DNA of 64,000 nt, from contig NZ_AP025018.1 in the NCBI RefSeq assembly GCF_019977735.1, forward strand, positions 10,916,580 through 10,980,579. The letters run 5' to 3'. How positions within the stretch are numbered: position 1 is the stretch's first letter; every line of letters starts with the position of its first letter. The translations under genes and the position numbers were made by a program. This document shows, piece after piece, positions 17,601 to 27,523 of this stretch. The notes beneath the pieces are model-generated. The model was not told the origin of the DNA, did not search any database, and saw only the letters and a program-made list of their open reading frames with translations. The stretch comes from Calothrix sp. PCC 7716. GTDB lineage: Bacteria > Cyanobacteriota > Cyanobacteriia > Cyanobacteriales > Nostocaceae.

Positions 17601-20108
17601 ATGGCAAAACAGTTAAACCTTCTCTCAGGGGGACAGGTAATCACCACAGCCTTGCACACCGAGATGCAACGGTCTTATCTTGAATATGCCATGAGTGTGA
17701 TTGTCGGGCGAGCGTTACCCGATGTCCGCGATGGCTTAAAGCCTGTTCACCGTCGTATTTTATACGCAATGCATGAATTGGGTCTAACACCTGAGCGACC
17801 CTACCGAAAATGCGCGCGCGTAGTTGGCGATGTTCTTGGTAAATATCACCCACATGGCGACCAATCGGTTTATGATGCATTAGTACGTTTGGTGCAAGAT
17901 TTTTCTAGTCGTTATCCTTTACTCGCAGGTCACGGTAATTTTGGTAGCGTCGATAACGACCCTCCAGCAGCAATGCGGTATACAGAAACTCGTCTTGCTT
18001 CCCTTGGTCATGAGGGAATGTTGACCGAAATTGGCGAAGAAACAGTTGAGTTTATTGGCAACTTTGATAATTCGCAGCAAGAACCAACTGTTTTACCAGC
18101 GCAGTTACCATTTTTAATCCTCAATGGTTGTGCGGGTATTGCTGTGGGGATGGCGACGAATATACCCCCGCATAATTTAAATGAAATAGTCGATGGGTTG
18201 GTTGCGCTCATTGATAATCCAGAATTACCTGATAGTAAACTGTTTGAATTAATACCTGGTCCAGATTTTCCAACGGGTGGGGAAATTGTTGGTGATTCGG
18301 GAATTCGCGAGGCTTATACTACTGGTCGGGGTAGTATTGTTTTACGTGGAATTGCCACAATTGAAGAAATCGCAGCCACTAAAGGAACGAAGCGTAAAAC
18401 GGCGATTATTGTAACTGAGTTACCTTATCAGGTAAATAAGGCGGGTTGGATTGAAAAAATTGCCGAACTTGTTAACCAAGGACGGATAAATGGCATTTCT
18501 GATATCCGTGATGAAAGTGACCGGGATGGGATGCGCGTTGTTATTGAACTTAAACGTGACATTAACCCGCATGAAATTCTTCAAGCTCTATATCACCAAA
18601 GTGCTTTACAAAGTAACTTCGGCGCCATTTTGCTTGCTTTGGTTGACGGTCAGCCAAGGCAGTTGAGTTTACGTAATTTATTACTAGAGTTTTTAAGTTT
18701 CCGCGAGCAAACCTTAGTACGTCGCTATACTTATGAATTGGGCAAGGCAGAAAATCGCTCGCATTTGGTAGAAGGTTTACTCAAAGCTTTGTCAAATTTG
18801 GATGAACTTATTAGTATATTGCGACAGGCGCCTGATGGCAGCACGGCAAAAGTTCAAATTGCCAGTCGGTTAGAGTTGACCGAAGTTCAAGCTGATACCA
18901 TACTTGCTATGCCGTTAAGGCGCCTAACTGGTTTAGAACGACAAAATCTTGAACAAGAGTTTAACGAACTTAGAGAGCAAATTACTAATCTCCAGCGATT
19001 ACTGGGTGACCGCAAAGAGTTACTAAAATCTCTGAAAAAAGATTTTCGAGCTTTGAAGAAAAAGTTTGGTGACGAGCGTCGAACTCGTATTGATGCTGAA
19101 GCGAAGTTTGAGCCACCAAAGGGAGCGAAGAAAAATTCCGACGACGACATAAAATCAAATCCAACTTTAAAACCCGAAGTTAAAAGCGAGGAGACAATAC
19201 TCGAATTAACTCATCGCGGTTATGTTCGACGTTCCCAACCCAACGGTAAAAAACCCAAGGGCGATAATAATTTATCTGAAAACGATTTTATTCTTCAAAC
19301 GGTAGATACCAATACCGAAAAGGAATTACTTATCATTACTAGTGGCGCCAAAGTTTATCCAATACGAGTTGGTGATATTCCAGTTTCAACCGGACGCTCC
19401 GGAACTCGTGGAACTCCATTAATTACTTTACTCAGTAACACCGCTCAAGGCGCCACTGAAGCAATTATTACCCGGTTTATGCAGCCAGAAGAAAATCAAG
19501 AGGGTGAAATGATTCTCTTGACTAAGCAAGGACGTATTAAACGATTATCGCTGATGGAGTTTAGCAACTTATCACGTCGCGGTATTACAATCACCAAACT
19601 CAAAGACGATGATGAACTGCTATCTACACAGTTTACAAATCCAGGCGCCTCTGTTGTACTGGCTTCTTCGGGTGGGCGCCTGTTAAGGTTTGCAATAAAT
19701 GACGAACAGTTGGCAATAATGGGGCGCACCGCAATGGGTGTACAAGCAATGCGTCTACGTTTGAACGAAACAATGGCGGGTTTCGTGAGCGTTAAAAATT
19801 CCAATAATATACTGCTGGTAACTCAAATGGGTTATGCCAAACAAATTTCACTCTCGAATTTACGACTAGCTAACCGAGGTGATATTGGCACTCAGTCGTG
19901 TAAATTTACAAATAAAACCGATGCTTTAGCCGGAATTACAAATGCAACACCACGAGGAGAAGTAGCGCTTATCACTAACCAACAACGATTAGTCCGTGTG
20001 GCAATTGATACTGTTAAACTTTCAAACCGCGATAACACGGGTGAAACTATACTCCAACTAAATCGTGACGAGAAAATAATCTCAGTCGTTGAAATACCAC
20101 AACCCTAA
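17601..20108 (+). CDS. gyrA: Type II DNA topoisomerase subunit A (GyrA/ParC family)
   Basis: 835 residues; with a B subunit it cuts and passes double-stranded DNA using ATP. The breakage-reunion domain starts [20 protein letters not shown] and the catalytic Tyr lies in [11 protein letters not shown] (about residue 127). The position matching E. coli GyrA Ser83 is Gln ([12 protein letters not shown]). A coiled-coil tower and a six-bladed C-terminal DNA-wrapping domain follow, with a Lys-rich linker (about 500-540). I see no clean GyrA box (QRRGGKG): the best candidates are GRSGTRGTP and NRGDIGTQ. Cyanobacteria usually have two A-type paralogs and this one may be the ParC-like member, so the symbol is provisional. 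Confidence 0.9.
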   Translation: MAKQLNLLSGGQVITTALHTEMQRSYLEYAMSVIVGRALPDVRDGLKPVHRRILYAMHELGLTPERPYRKCARVVGDVLGKYHPHGDQSVYDALVRLVQDFSSRYPLLAGHGNFGSVDNDPPAAMRYTETRLASLGHEGMLTEIGEETVEFIGNFDNSQQEPTVLPAQLPFLILNGCAGIAVGMATNIPPHNLNEIVDGLVALIDNPELPDSKLFELIPGPDFPTGGEIVGDSGIREAYTTGRGSIVLRGIATIEEIAATKGTKRKTAIIVTELPYQVNKAGWIEKIAELVNQGRINGISDIRDESDRDGMRVVIELKRDINPHEILQALYHQSALQSNFGAILLALVDGQPRQLSLRNLLLEFLSFREQTLVRRYTYELGKAENRSHLVEGLLKALSNLDELISILRQAPDGSTAKVQIASRLELTEVQADTILAMPLRRLTGLERQNLEQEFNELREQITNLQRLLGDRKELLKSLKKDFRALKKKFGDERRTRIDAEAKFEPPKGAKKNSDDDIKSNPTLKPEVKSEETILELTHRGYVRRSQPNGKKPKGDNNLSENDFILQTVDTNTEKELLIITSGAKVYPIRVGDIPVSTGRSGTRGTPLITLLSNTAQGATEAIITRFMQPEENQEGEMILLTKQGRIKRLSLMEFSNLSRRGITITKLKDDDELLSTQFTNPGASVVLASSGGRLLRFAINDEQLAIMGRTAMGVQAMRLRLNETMAGFVSVKNSNNILLVTQMGYAKQISLSNLRLANRGDIGTQSCKFTNKTDALAGITNATPRGEVALITNQQRLVRVAIDTVKLSNRDNTGETILQLNRDEKIISVVEIPQP

Positions 20109-20181
20109 TTGCTCCAAGGGATATTCAAAAATTAAGCCAACCATCCCACTTCATAAAATTTATCAATTTGATATGCATGTT

Positions 20182-20211
20182 GTAGAGACGTTACATGTAA
20201 CGTCTCTACAA
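20182..20211. repeat. Palindrome GTAGAGACGTTACATGTAACG family
   Basis: A perfect inverted repeat, TGTAGAGACGTTACA facing TGTAACGTCTCTACA, 75 bases after the topoisomerase stop. It could act as its terminator hairpin, although no clear U-run follows. Confidence 0.75.
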
Positions 20212-20326
20212 CATGCAATTTTTGTGTCTGGTTATACTTATAAAAAAAATATATATCAGTAATTTTTATCACATTCTGTCCCAGGTATGATTTTATTAAA
20301 GGTGTGTAACAGAAAAGAAAATATTT

Positions 20327-20344
20327 GTTATATTTATTTACATA
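20327..20344 (+). promoter_or_regulatory. HLR1-like RpaB-binding site upstream of hli
   Basis: GTTATATT-TA-TTTACATA fits the HLR1 consensus (G/T)TTACA(T/A)(T/A)-N2-(G/T)TTACA(T/A)(T/A): the second half is exact and the first has one mismatch. HLR1 is bound by the light-responsive regulator RpaB at high-light genes such as hli and psa. Its place, about 40 bases before the hli start codon, fits a regulatory role. Confidence 0.5.
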
Positions 20345-20381
20345 AGACCTTAGCTTTTAATTCCGGTTTGGAGTACTAACC

Positions 20382-20567
20382 ATGCAAAATACAACAGCAA
20401 CCAATATTAACGCACCAGTAATGCAAGACCGTAATGCTTGGCGTTGGGGATTTACTCCACAAGCAGAAATTTGGAATGGTCGTTTAGCGATGATAGGTTT
20501 TTTAGCGGCAGCTTTAATTGAAATTTTTTCTGGTCAAGGCTTTTTACACTTCTGGGGCATTCTTTAA
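20382..20567 (+). CDS. High-light-inducible protein (CAB/ELIP/HLIP family)
   Basis: 61 residues, one membrane helix. The chlorophyll-binding signature ExxNGRxAMIGF is present as [15 protein letters not shown] (about residues 34-48), with the preceding RWGFTPQA typical of cyanobacterial Hli/Scp proteins. These small proteins bind chlorophyll and carotenoid next to photosystem assembly intermediates and quench excess energy. GGAG lies 10 bases before the ATG. It has its own HLR1-like upstream site and a strong terminator, so it is a single-gene unit. Confidence 0.93.
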   Translation: MQNTTATNINAPVMQDRNAWRWGFTPQAEIWNGRLAMIGFLAAALIEIFSGQGFLHFWGIL

Positions 20568-20614
20568 GTTCAAACATAACTGTCTTAAATTGATACCCTG
20601 TAGATGTCATATAG

Positions 20615-20649
20615 CCTGGGAGGATAAGTGCCTATCCTCCCAGGATTTT
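20615..20649 (+). terminator. Strong rho-independent terminator of hli
   Basis: CCTGGGAGGATA-AGTGCC-TATCCTCCCAGG, a perfect 12-bp stem, followed by ATTTTTATATTTTT. Confidence 0.9.
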
Positions 20650-20990
20650 TATATTTTTATATAATATTCTTTACGTAAATCAATTTAAATTTACATTACT
20701 TTACTTTTTGATTAATATTTTATATACAAATTAGACATAAAAATCAAAACCTGGAAGTTAGAAAACATCCAGGTTCATATTATGACACTAATTAAAAAGT
20801 TGACTAGAAGGTTTAACTTGTCTATAGTGCGCGCAGCTTTAACTTGTCATTAATCACGCAAATCTAGCTTGTCATTCTGAGCGCAGCGTAATGCGGAGCA
20901 TTTGCCGTAGGCTAGAATCTAAGGATTAACTATATACCAGATGCTTCACTGCGTTCAGCATGACATAAAGCGGACATTTGAAAATATCCT
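20650..20990. repeat. Repeat-bearing intergenic region between hli and sigA
   Basis: Contains a hairpin AACCTGGA...TCCAGGTT (20749-20776) and a ~100-base element (20868-20967) whose ends, TTGTCATTCTGAGCGCAGCG and CACTGCGTTCAGCATGACA, are inverted repeats of each other. Single ends of this element recur at 9103, 36263-36314 and 37062-37084 as GTCATGCTGAGG(T/A)ACGAAGC. It looks like a non-autonomous, MITE-like element. No coding sequence is seen. Confidence 0.65.
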
Positions 20991-22163
20991 TTAACGAATA
21001 TACTCTTTCAAAACGCTGTTGCGGTTAGGATGGCGCAACTTACGAAGTGCTTTAGCTTCGATTTGGCGAATTCGTTCGCGTGTGACGTTAAAGATTTGTC
21101 CAATTTCTTCTAAAGTTTTCATGCGACCATCATCTAGTCCATATCTTAAACGCAGTACATCACGTTCACGAGGGCTAAGACTATCGAGAACTTTTTCGAG
21201 GTCTTCGCGCAATAAATTCTTAGACACTTGGTCTTCGGGTGTTTCACCATCCGATTCAATAAAGTCGCCTAATCGAGAATCTTCTTCCTTACCGATAGGA
21301 GTTTCTAACGAAATAGGTAATTGCGCTGACTTAGCAATAAACCTTAACTTCTCAATAGTCATCTCCATGCGGGTAGCAATTTCTTCCTCAGTAGGTTTGC
21401 GACCCATTTCTTGAGAAAGCAACTTCGTTGTTTTCTTTATACGAGAAATCGTTTCGTAAAGGTGGACTGGTAAACGAATAGTGCGTGATTGATCGGCAAT
21501 TGCGCGTGTAATAGCTTGACGAATCCACCATGTTGCGTAAGTTGAGAATTTGTAACCTTTTTCATGGTCAAACTTCTCAGCCGCACGAATCAAACCAAGA
21601 CTTCCTTCTTGTATCAAATCTTGGAAAGACAGCCCACGATTCATATACTTCTTGGCAATTGAAACCACAAGACGCAGATTGGACTGCACCATTTTATCTT
21701 TTGCCCGACGCCCGATGTGCAAACGATAGCGGAATTGTGGTAATGTTAATTGCACAGCCTCAGCCCACTCGCTATCTCTGGGGTCACGGTCTAATTGCTG
21801 GGACAGTTTTTCTCGAATTCTTTCCAATTCGAGTAAATCAGCAATTTTACGCGCTAACTCGATTTCTTCATCAGCACGAAGCAAACGAATTCGACCGATT
21901 TCTTGTAAGTAAAGACGGATCGAATCTTCGGTGTAATGCTTCTTCTTGGACTGTGCCCGACGACGCGATTTAGCGGCTTTTCCAGACTTTGCGTCGTCCT
22001 CATCAGATGTCGGTTCTAGAAAATCATCGATTTCGCCATCATCGCCAAGTAGCAAGTCCTCTTCATCATCTATTAAGAGTTCCTCTAACTCGAAATCAGG
22101 CTGATTTGTGACTACTAGATCAGGCTGAAATATATTTTCGAGTACGTTATTAGCCTGGTTCAT
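20991..22163 (-). CDS. sigA: Principal RNA polymerase sigma factor (group 1, RpoD/SigA)
   Basis: 390 residues, the usual length of cyanobacterial SigA. Region 1.2-2.1 begins [20 protein letters not shown]. Regions 2.3-2.4 are [20 protein letters not shown] followed by [17 protein letters not shown], region 3 is [16 protein letters not shown]-like and region 4.2 is the [20 protein letters not shown]. The N-terminus is acidic (about residues 25-55), followed by a short basic patch. It ends LKEYIR, as group-1 factors do. It directs transcription of housekeeping genes. The long untranslated upstream region (22164-22700) is probably its promoter and leader. Confidence 0.95.
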   Translation of the reverse strand: MNQANNVLENIFQPDLVVTNQPDFELEELLIDDEEDLLLGDDGEIDDFLEPTSDEDDAKSGKAAKSRRRAQSKKKHYTEDSIRLYLQEIGRIRLLRADEEIELARKIADLLELERIREKLSQQLDRDPRDSEWAEAVQLTLPQFRYRLHIGRRAKDKMVQSNLRLVVSIAKKYMNRGLSFQDLIQEGSLGLIRAAEKFDHEKGYKFSTYATWWIRQAITRAIADQSRTIRLPVHLYETISRIKKTTKLLSQEMGRKPTEEEIATRMEMTIEKLRFIAKSAQLPISLETPIGKEEDSRLGDFIESDGETPEDQVSKNLLREDLEKVLDSLSPRERDVLRLRYGLDDGRMKTLEEIGQIFNVTRERIRQIEAKALRKLRHPNRNSVLKEYIR

Positions 22164-22702
22164 GCCGCGTTCCTCATGCTCCTTGCAGAATCAATTACTC
22201 AAGACAAAATTGCAGTTGCTCGCGTGACGAGCTTTGAATATCATCCCTACAACTAGGGTAATGACTAATTTAGCTAAAAAATGTTCAGACATGTTACATA
22301 TTTCATCTAAAAAAATATGCAAACAAATTTCCGAAACTTAACCCACAGCAAGAATGCTTAAAAAGGGTTTTCAAGACATACCGCACATTAACAATAGCTA
22401 CTGCCGATTAAATACTCATACATTGAGCCTTTCTTTGAGAAATAGCATTGAGTTTGGCATTGTTTATTAAGTGAAAAACACTCTTATGTTGCTCACGCAC
22501 ATGCACTCGCGATTGAATTACCTGTTACAGACCTTCAACCTAAATTACACCTTACAAAAAAAACATCTTTACTAATGGGATGAAGATATTTTTTTGTCAA
22601 GACTTTTTAGATTGTAGCCTGTTTCACAAAAATTGCACTTATTTTGTGTAATATCCGTGAAGGAACTTTAATCAACAAAGCCTGTTATATCAAATAGAAA
22701 TT
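22164..22702. other. Leader/intergenic region upstream of sigA
   Basis: 540 bases with no gene I can support on either strand. AT-rich, no repeat family members and no GGCGCC site. It probably contains the sigA promoter(s) on the minus strand and the start of whatever is transcribed rightward toward 22703. Confidence 0.5.
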
Positions 22703-22858
22703 TTGAGCGGCAACCGTACACTTGAACTTTACCCAAATCTTAACTATAACCACCCAGAAATTATTGTTACTTTCTTTGAAGAGGCACGTCAAAATGCAGG
22801 AAAACTTCGCACGGATTTGCCAAAACCTCAATTATTTGGTAAGCAAGCGTTCTCATAA
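22703..22858 (+). CDS. Possible small protein or gene remnant (51 codons, no ATG)
   Basis: The frame from TTG at 22703 reads LSGNRTLELYPNLNYNHPEI followed by IVTFFEEARQNAGKLRTDLP and stop. Its composition is protein-like and unlike the surrounding AT-rich spacer. The frame is open back to about 22663, but no ATG is present and no RBS is obvious. It may be a true small protein with a TTG start or the relic of a longer gene. I recognise no family. Confidence 0.35.
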   Translation: MSGNRTLELYPNLNYNHPEIIVTFFEEARQNAGKLRTDLPKPQLFGKQAFS

Positions 22859-22933
22859 GTGGTTTTGTTACCAAAAACTATTTCTAACAGTTCTGCATTA
22901 CACAACAAAAGCATATTTTTGAATTAAATACGG

Positions 22934-23050
22934 GTGAAAACACATTACTCGGTAACTACTACTTACTCTAACTCGCTACGGGATACAGCAGAACAAGTAA
23001 GGGAAGTAACAACCATTTTCTTGCTGGAAGCCAGAAAACTCGATACTTAG
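22934..23050 (+). CDS. Possible small protein (38 aa) followed by a terminator
   Basis: From GTG at 22934: MKTHYSVTTTYSNSLRDTAE followed by QVREVTTIFLLEARKLDT and stop. The second half would make an amphipathic helix. A plausible terminator hairpin begins 20 bases after the stop, which supports transcription in this direction. A faint copy of the CTACGGGATACAGCAGAAC stretch appears at 23212-23240. No family recognised. Confidence 0.35.
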   Translation: MKTHYSVTTTYSNSLRDTAEQVREVTTIFLLEARKLDT

Positions 23051-23070
23051 ACCCTAGACAAGACATAAAT

Positions 23071-23106
23071 GCCTTTACCAAGCATTTATACTTAAAGGCG
23101 CTTTTT
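23071..23106 (+). terminator. Terminator-like hairpin after the small ORFs
   Basis: GCCTTTA, a 15-base loop, TAAAGGC, then GCTTTTTCC. Not associated with any large gene. Confidence 0.5.
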
Positions 23107-23869
23107 CCTATAGACAAGTGAAGCTTTGCAAGTTTAATGCCGCAATCACCGTTTTTTTAGATAACAAGCCAATATTTTAATCAAGTGGCTTCGCTTGAAA
23201 TTAAGGCAACCAGCAGCAAAACATCTGCGGGATACAGTAAAAATTAGCCATACGTCGCTAATTAATTTAACTCTAGCTTATTTAATTTTAATCGCACGAG
23301 GACGTGCTACTGAAATGTCAACCCTGTGAGACTTGACAAACTGTTCTTATTGTATACAACGTATTTTAATCAATTCAAAACGAGTTTGACACTCAGGACT
23401 AACAATATTAACCCACTTGATACAAAAATGCATAGTAAACCCAGAAAAATACTCACCTCACACGCCTCATACCACGCAAATTCTATCTACGACAGCTATT
23501 CACAGCAGTTAATGCAACACATTTTTTGCGACAGTAGCTCGTTGTATTTACTAGAACTAATATACTGATAAGCGTGCTTTTTCCTGTTTACTTAATACTT
23601 CCAACAGAATCACTGTCTATATACTGAGATTTCCGAATTGTCATCGAAAGCTGACAATATTGTTTACTATTCTGAGTACATCTACTTTTTATTACAAGAT
23701 ATAAACTTTTATGAATATAGGCAAATAGATTAAATTAGCATATCAGATTTTGGCAAATCTACACTATAAGTTAGTGCTATGCATAACTATGGTGAAGACT
23801 TATGCACAAAACTTTACAAAGTTTAGTAAGATAACCTCATAACAAAAATGAGTATTTTTTCTTATTGAC
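23107..23869. other. Intergenic region upstream of ndhD
   Basis: 760 bases. The 80-codon open frame at 23326-23568 lacks an RBS and any recognisable motif, and I leave it out. A TTGACA at 23332 has only a poor -10 at the right distance. A short inverted arrangement (TGCTATGCATAACTATGG and CTTATGCACAAAACT, 23777-23815) sits just before ndhD. No repeat-family members and no GGCGCC site are present in this stretch. Confidence 0.5.
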
Positions 23870-25555
23870 ATGGCGGAACATTTTCCCTGGCTAACCGCGA
23901 TCATCTTCTTACCACTAGTTGCTTCGCTTGCAATTCCATTTTTACCTGATAAAGATGGCAAGCAAGTGCGGTGGTACGCTTTAGGAGTAGGTATCGCCGA
24001 CTTAGTACTGATGTGCTATGCATTTTGGAAGCACTACGATGCAACTAGTGCGAAATTTCAGCTTGCGGAGAATTATGCCTGGGTACCCCAGATAGGTCTG
24101 AATTGGGCGGTTTCTGTTGATGGATTGTCAGTTCCGCTGGTACTGTTGGCTGGGTTTGTAACGACACTCGCTATTTTTTCTGCATGGCAAGTAGACAGGC
24201 GCCCACGTTTATTTTATGCGCTGATGCTGGTTTTATATTCGGCGCAGATAGGCGTGTTCGTAGCGCAAGACTTGCTACTGTTCTTCATCATGTGGGAAGT
24301 CGAGTTGGTACCCGTTTACTTACTGGTTTCGATTTGGGGTGGACAAAGACGTCGCTATGCAGCAACAAAATTCATACTATATACAGCGGCAGCATCTATA
24401 TTTATTCTTGTAGCGGCTCTTGGAATGGGGCTTTACGGTGGTGGCGATTTAACTTTTGATATTGCTGCACTCGCTTTAAAAGATTATCCAATTGGTTTAG
24501 AACTTTTTTTGTATGCTGGGTTACTGATTGCATTTGGTGTCAAGCTAGCAATTTTCCCGTTACATACTTGGCTACCTGATGCTCACGGTGAAGCTTCTGC
24601 TCCTGTATCAATGATTTTGGCGGGTGTACTCCTCAAAATGGGTGGATATGGGTTGATTCGCATCAATATGGAACTTCTTGGTGATGCTCATATATATTTC
24701 GCTCCAGTTTTAGCAATACTTGGTGTCATCAATATTATCTACGGCGCCTTAAATTCGTTGGCTCAAAAGAACATGAAGCGTCGGTTGGCGTATTCATCAG
24801 TATCCCACATGGGTTTTGTGTTGCTAGGTATCGCCTCGTTTACTGACCTGGGGATCAACGGCGCCATGCTACAAATGATTTCTCACGGTTTGATAGCAGC
24901 AGTACTGTTCTTTTTAGCTGGTGTAACTTACGACCGAACCCACACAATGGCAATGGAAGAAATGGGTGGTGTTGGGCAGGTGATGCCAAAAGTATTTGCC
25001 CTGTTTACAATTGGCGCAATGGCTTCGTTAGCGTTACCTGGAATGAGTGGTTTTGCTAGCGAACTCGCGGTGTTTGTCGGTCTGACAAGCAGTGACATTT
25101 ACAGTTCAACGTTCTGTACAGTAACCGTTTTCTTAGCTGCTGTTGGCGTAATTCTTACCCCAATTTACTTACTTGGCTTACTCAAACAAGTATTTTATGG
25201 TAACGGCGCCGTACTCCAATGCGAAATAGGAAGCAGTGGTTTACAAACTTTAGAAACAGAAGATGTAGTTTGTTTTGGTACCGACTGCGTTCTTCCTACC
25301 AAATCAGTTTACCGCGATGCTAGCGCCCGCGAAGTATTTATTGCTGCTAGCTTCCTAGTGCTGATTATCGGTATAGGTTTGTATCCTAGATTTACGATGA
25401 AAATGTATGATGCCAAGACTGTTGCAATTAATACTCAAATACGCTCCTCTTATACACAAATAGCAAACAGCAATCCTGGTATCTATGCTCAAAGATTATT
25501 AGCTCCTACAATCTCAGAGACAGAAACCGCGACTGTTTTAGGAACTTTTAAATAG
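23870..25555 (+). CDS. ndhD: NAD(P)H-quinone oxidoreductase subunit 4 (NDH-1 NdhD)
   Basis: 561 residues, about 14 membrane helices. It is an antiporter-like proton-pumping subunit of thylakoid NDH-1, used in cyclic electron flow and respiration. Family motifs: [20 protein letters not shown] with the conserved Glu of TM5 (about residue 145), then [19 protein letters not shown] with Lys and His (about 225-243) and the later [13 protein letters not shown]. It resembles the NdhD1/D2 type rather than the CO2-uptake D3/D4 types, a judgement from memory. Usually ndhF lies beside it in these organisms, but here none does. The stop is followed by a short hairpin with eight T residues. Confidence 0.94.
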   Translation: MAEHFPWLTAIIFLPLVASLAIPFLPDKDGKQVRWYALGVGIADLVLMCYAFWKHYDATSAKFQLAENYAWVPQIGLNWAVSVDGLSVPLVLLAGFVTTLAIFSAWQVDRRPRLFYALMLVLYSAQIGVFVAQDLLLFFIMWEVELVPVYLLVSIWGGQRRRYAATKFILYTAAASIFILVAALGMGLYGGGDLTFDIAALALKDYPIGLELFLYAGLLIAFGVKLAIFPLHTWLPDAHGEASAPVSMILAGVLLKMGGYGLIRINMELLGDAHIYFAPVLAILGVINIIYGALNSLAQKNMKRRLAYSSVSHMGFVLLGIASFTDLGINGAMLQMISHGLIAAVLFFLAGVTYDRTHTMAMEEMGGVGQVMPKVFALFTIGAMASLALPGMSGFASELAVFVGLTSSDIYSSTFCTVTVFLAAVGVILTPIYLLGLLKQVFYGNGAVLQCEIGSSGLQTLETEDVVCFGTDCVLPTKSVYRDASAREVFIAASFLVLIIGIGLYPRFTMKMYDAKTVAINTQIRSSYTQIANSNPGIYAQRLLAPTISETETATVLGTFK

Positions 25556-25610
25556 ACATACCAGTTTGTGTTAACCTCTACCTCTGAATTATTACGAGCA
25601 GTCGTCTAAA

Positions 25611-25630
25611 GAAAGCGCCTGCTTTTTTTT
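25611..25630 (+). terminator. Terminator after ndhD
   Basis: AAAGC-GCCT-GCTTT with a run of eight T residues. It lies 55 bases past the ndhD stop and six bases before the convergent sfsA stop. Confidence 0.6.
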
Positions 25631-25635
25631 GCGTG

Positions 25636-26364
25636 TTACATTACACATGGCGCCAAACCTAAATAGCGAACACCAATGGGGGTAATTTCAAATCTACAAG
25701 GTAATATCTCAACACCCATAGCAAAAGCATTTCGCAGCAACTTACCATATACAGGGTCAGTACTGTCACCTGGAGCGAACGCCGTACAATCTGCTCGATT
25801 AATAAAATAAAGCATTACCGCACGACTGTGAGGTAACAAAGCCGTTAACTCCCGCAAATGCTTTTGTCCACGTGTAGTCTCAGTATCAGGAAACAGCGCT
25901 AACCGACCCGATGCCAAAGTTGTATTTTTGACTTCAACATAAACAGGTAAGTCTGTATTATTCCCCGTCAACAAAAAATCAATACGACTCTTTTTATCAA
26001 CTCCATAGGGCACTTCACCTTTAATAAAAGTGTAATTCCCCAATTCTGGAAATAAATGCTGTGCAAGGGCAAGCTTTATAATTCGATTGGGTAAAGCAGT
26101 ATTAATACCCACCCAAGTAGGTTCATTATCGTTTACCTGTATAAGTTCCAGGGTATAAGCTAGCTTGCGTGCTTCGTTGTCGCTTTTCGACAGCATAACC
26201 GCACTACCTGGTGTTGATACTCCCGTCATCGGTCCAGTATTGGGACAATGTGCAGTAACTACTTCTCCTGAAGCAAGTTCGACATCCGCAAAAAACCGCT
26301 TGTAGCGTTTTACGAAAATTCCAGAGTATAAAGGTGGATAGCAGTATAAATAATCATCAGTCAT
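25636..26364 (-). CDS. sfsA: SfsA family protein (sugar fermentation stimulation / nuclease-like)
   Basis: 242 residues from the ATG at 26364, chosen because family members begin shortly before YPPLYSG; the frame is open 9 codons further. The N-terminal OB-fold part is KRYKRFFADVELASGEVVTA followed by HCPNTGPMTG. The C-terminal PD-(D/E)XK-like core contains RIDFLLTG and VYVEVKNTTL (Asp and ExK). SfsA was named for maltose-gene stimulation in E. coli; the fold suggests DNA or RNA binding or cleavage, and its cyanobacterial role is unknown. It is alone and convergent with ndhD. Confidence 0.92.
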   Translation of the reverse strand: MTDDYLYCYPPLYSGIFVKRYKRFFADVELASGEVVTAHCPNTGPMTGVSTPGSAVMLSKSDNEARKLAYTLELIQVNDNEPTWVGINTALPNRIIKLALAQHLFPELGNYTFIKGEVPYGVDKKSRIDFLLTGNNTDLPVYVEVKNTTLASGRLALFPDTETTRGQKHLRELTALLPHSRAVMLYFINRADCTAFAPGDSTDPVYGKLLRNAFAMGVEILPCRFEITPIGVRYLGLAPCVM

Positions 26365-26369
26365 TGGAT

Positions 26370-26433
26370 TATAGTAGAGGCGGGTTAACAAATACGCTCA
26401 AACTGAATTCAAAATCATCCTAAACCCGCCCTT
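26370..26433. repeat. GGCGGGTTAACAAATA ... AAACCCGCC inverted element
   Basis: A ~64-base element with complementary ends. A second copy is at 28800-28858 (GGGGCGGGTTAACAAATATC, ending AACCCACCCCCT). Between these two copies lie two decayed genes and a TPR gene. Confidence 0.75.
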
Positions 26434-26443
26434 ACTATAACGT

Positions 26444-26930
26444 ATGTTACATTCTGTAAAGATTTTAGAACCAACCGATTTGTGGTATCTACAAAACAAT
26501 ATCAACAAAGAAACAAACAAACACTATCATCCCACCAAAAATATTCCGTTTGTCCAGCAATTATAAATAAAACTTGAAAATTCGGGTGTAGTGGTTCAAA
26601 AAGGCGCCAAAAAGTTAAATTGGCGGCAAATGGCAGGTTCAGCAGATGGTAGATGGAGAATTGCAATTAAGGCATTACCGGGACAAAATGCGCGCATTTG
26701 TTACAGGAACATCGGCGCCAGCAAAAGTAATAGAACTTAGAAAAGACGAAGTTTTAATCGCTGATTATGATATGGTTAAAGGCTTCACAAACGGAATTAA
26801 AGAAGAATACTCTAAGTTAGGATACTTTGGTAAAGGCGGTGGTGAAGGTTATGTGTGGACTTACACTGTAAGTAACCGTTCAGGGGGGCGCCTATTAGTA
26901 TCCGAAACAGATGGAATGGGTATTAGTTGA
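26444..26930 (+). pseudogene. Frameshifted hypothetical gene
   Basis: Three frames together read as one protein of about 160 residues. ATG at 26444 gives MLHSVKILEPTDLWYLQNNI and continues to PFVQQL. The next frame begins IKLENSGVVVQKGAKKLNWR and continues to RIAIKALPGQNAR. The third continues FVTGTSAPAKVIELRKDEVL to the end GRLLVSETDGMGIS. Joins fall near 26562 and 26696. The stops between frames are real in this sequence, so the gene is broken at least twice unless there are sequencing errors. I do not recognise the family. Confidence 0.6.
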
Positions 26931-27065
26931 AATTAACTAATTATTAAATTTCCCAATCCTCTTAAAAAAGGAGGATTTATAACAGTAATTCTACTCTCAA
27001 TGCCTTGAGGGTAAAAAAACATGTTTTTGCTGACAAGTATATTTCTGAGAGTATTATGACTTTAA

Positions 27066-27482
27066 TATCATTTAAATCGTCCTGGTGGTATTTTATTTAC
27101 CGACCAAGACCCACAGGTAACAGCTTGGAATTTTAAAGGCTTAGGGTTATTCCTACGCGATATTCGTTTCCCACTTTATAGATTAATGCGCTACAAACAT
27201 TACATAGCGTTTGACGAACGTACCCCGCGCCACAAAACCGAAATTCATAACCAAAGACCGGGTGATGGCATTACACCAGAACTTTATTATCAAATACTCA
27301 ACCCGCTAGGTTTTGACGTAAAGCTCTATCCACACAACCATAACCTAGGCGCCGAAGTTTTATTAGGTCAATTAGGTAAATCTTCTTGGCGAATGCGTTT
27401 AAGTCAACAGCTATCTGGTATGAATCCAGATTCAACTTCTTCAGCACAATCAATTATGTGTATTGCCAAGCGTTTGTGCTAA
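27066..27482 (+). pseudogene. C-terminal remnant of a SAM-dependent methyltransferase
   Basis: From the stop at 27063 the frame runs without ATG until 27186 and reads NRPGGILFTDQDPQVTAWNF, then GLGLFLRDIRFPLYRLMRYK, PELYYQILNPLGFDVKLYPH and so on. LxPGGxLxxxD followed by a 'late strand, FxV' pattern is the C-terminal half of a class I methyltransferase. The SAM-binding N-terminal half is missing; the preceding 130 bases hold no in-frame equivalent. Translation from the internal ATG at 27186 would give a 98-residue non-catalytic piece. Confidence 0.55.
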
Positions 27483-27523
27483 TAAGCTAGGATATATCAA
27501 TCCAAAATTTTTATGCCACAGCC

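Noticed and set aside
20868-20967. Intact insertion sequence
   Set aside because: Only about 100 bases with inverted ends and no transposase; at most a MITE-like element.
23326-23568. 80-codon frame upstream of ndhD
   Set aside because: No RBS, low-complexity AT-rich content and no terminator; not supported as a gene.
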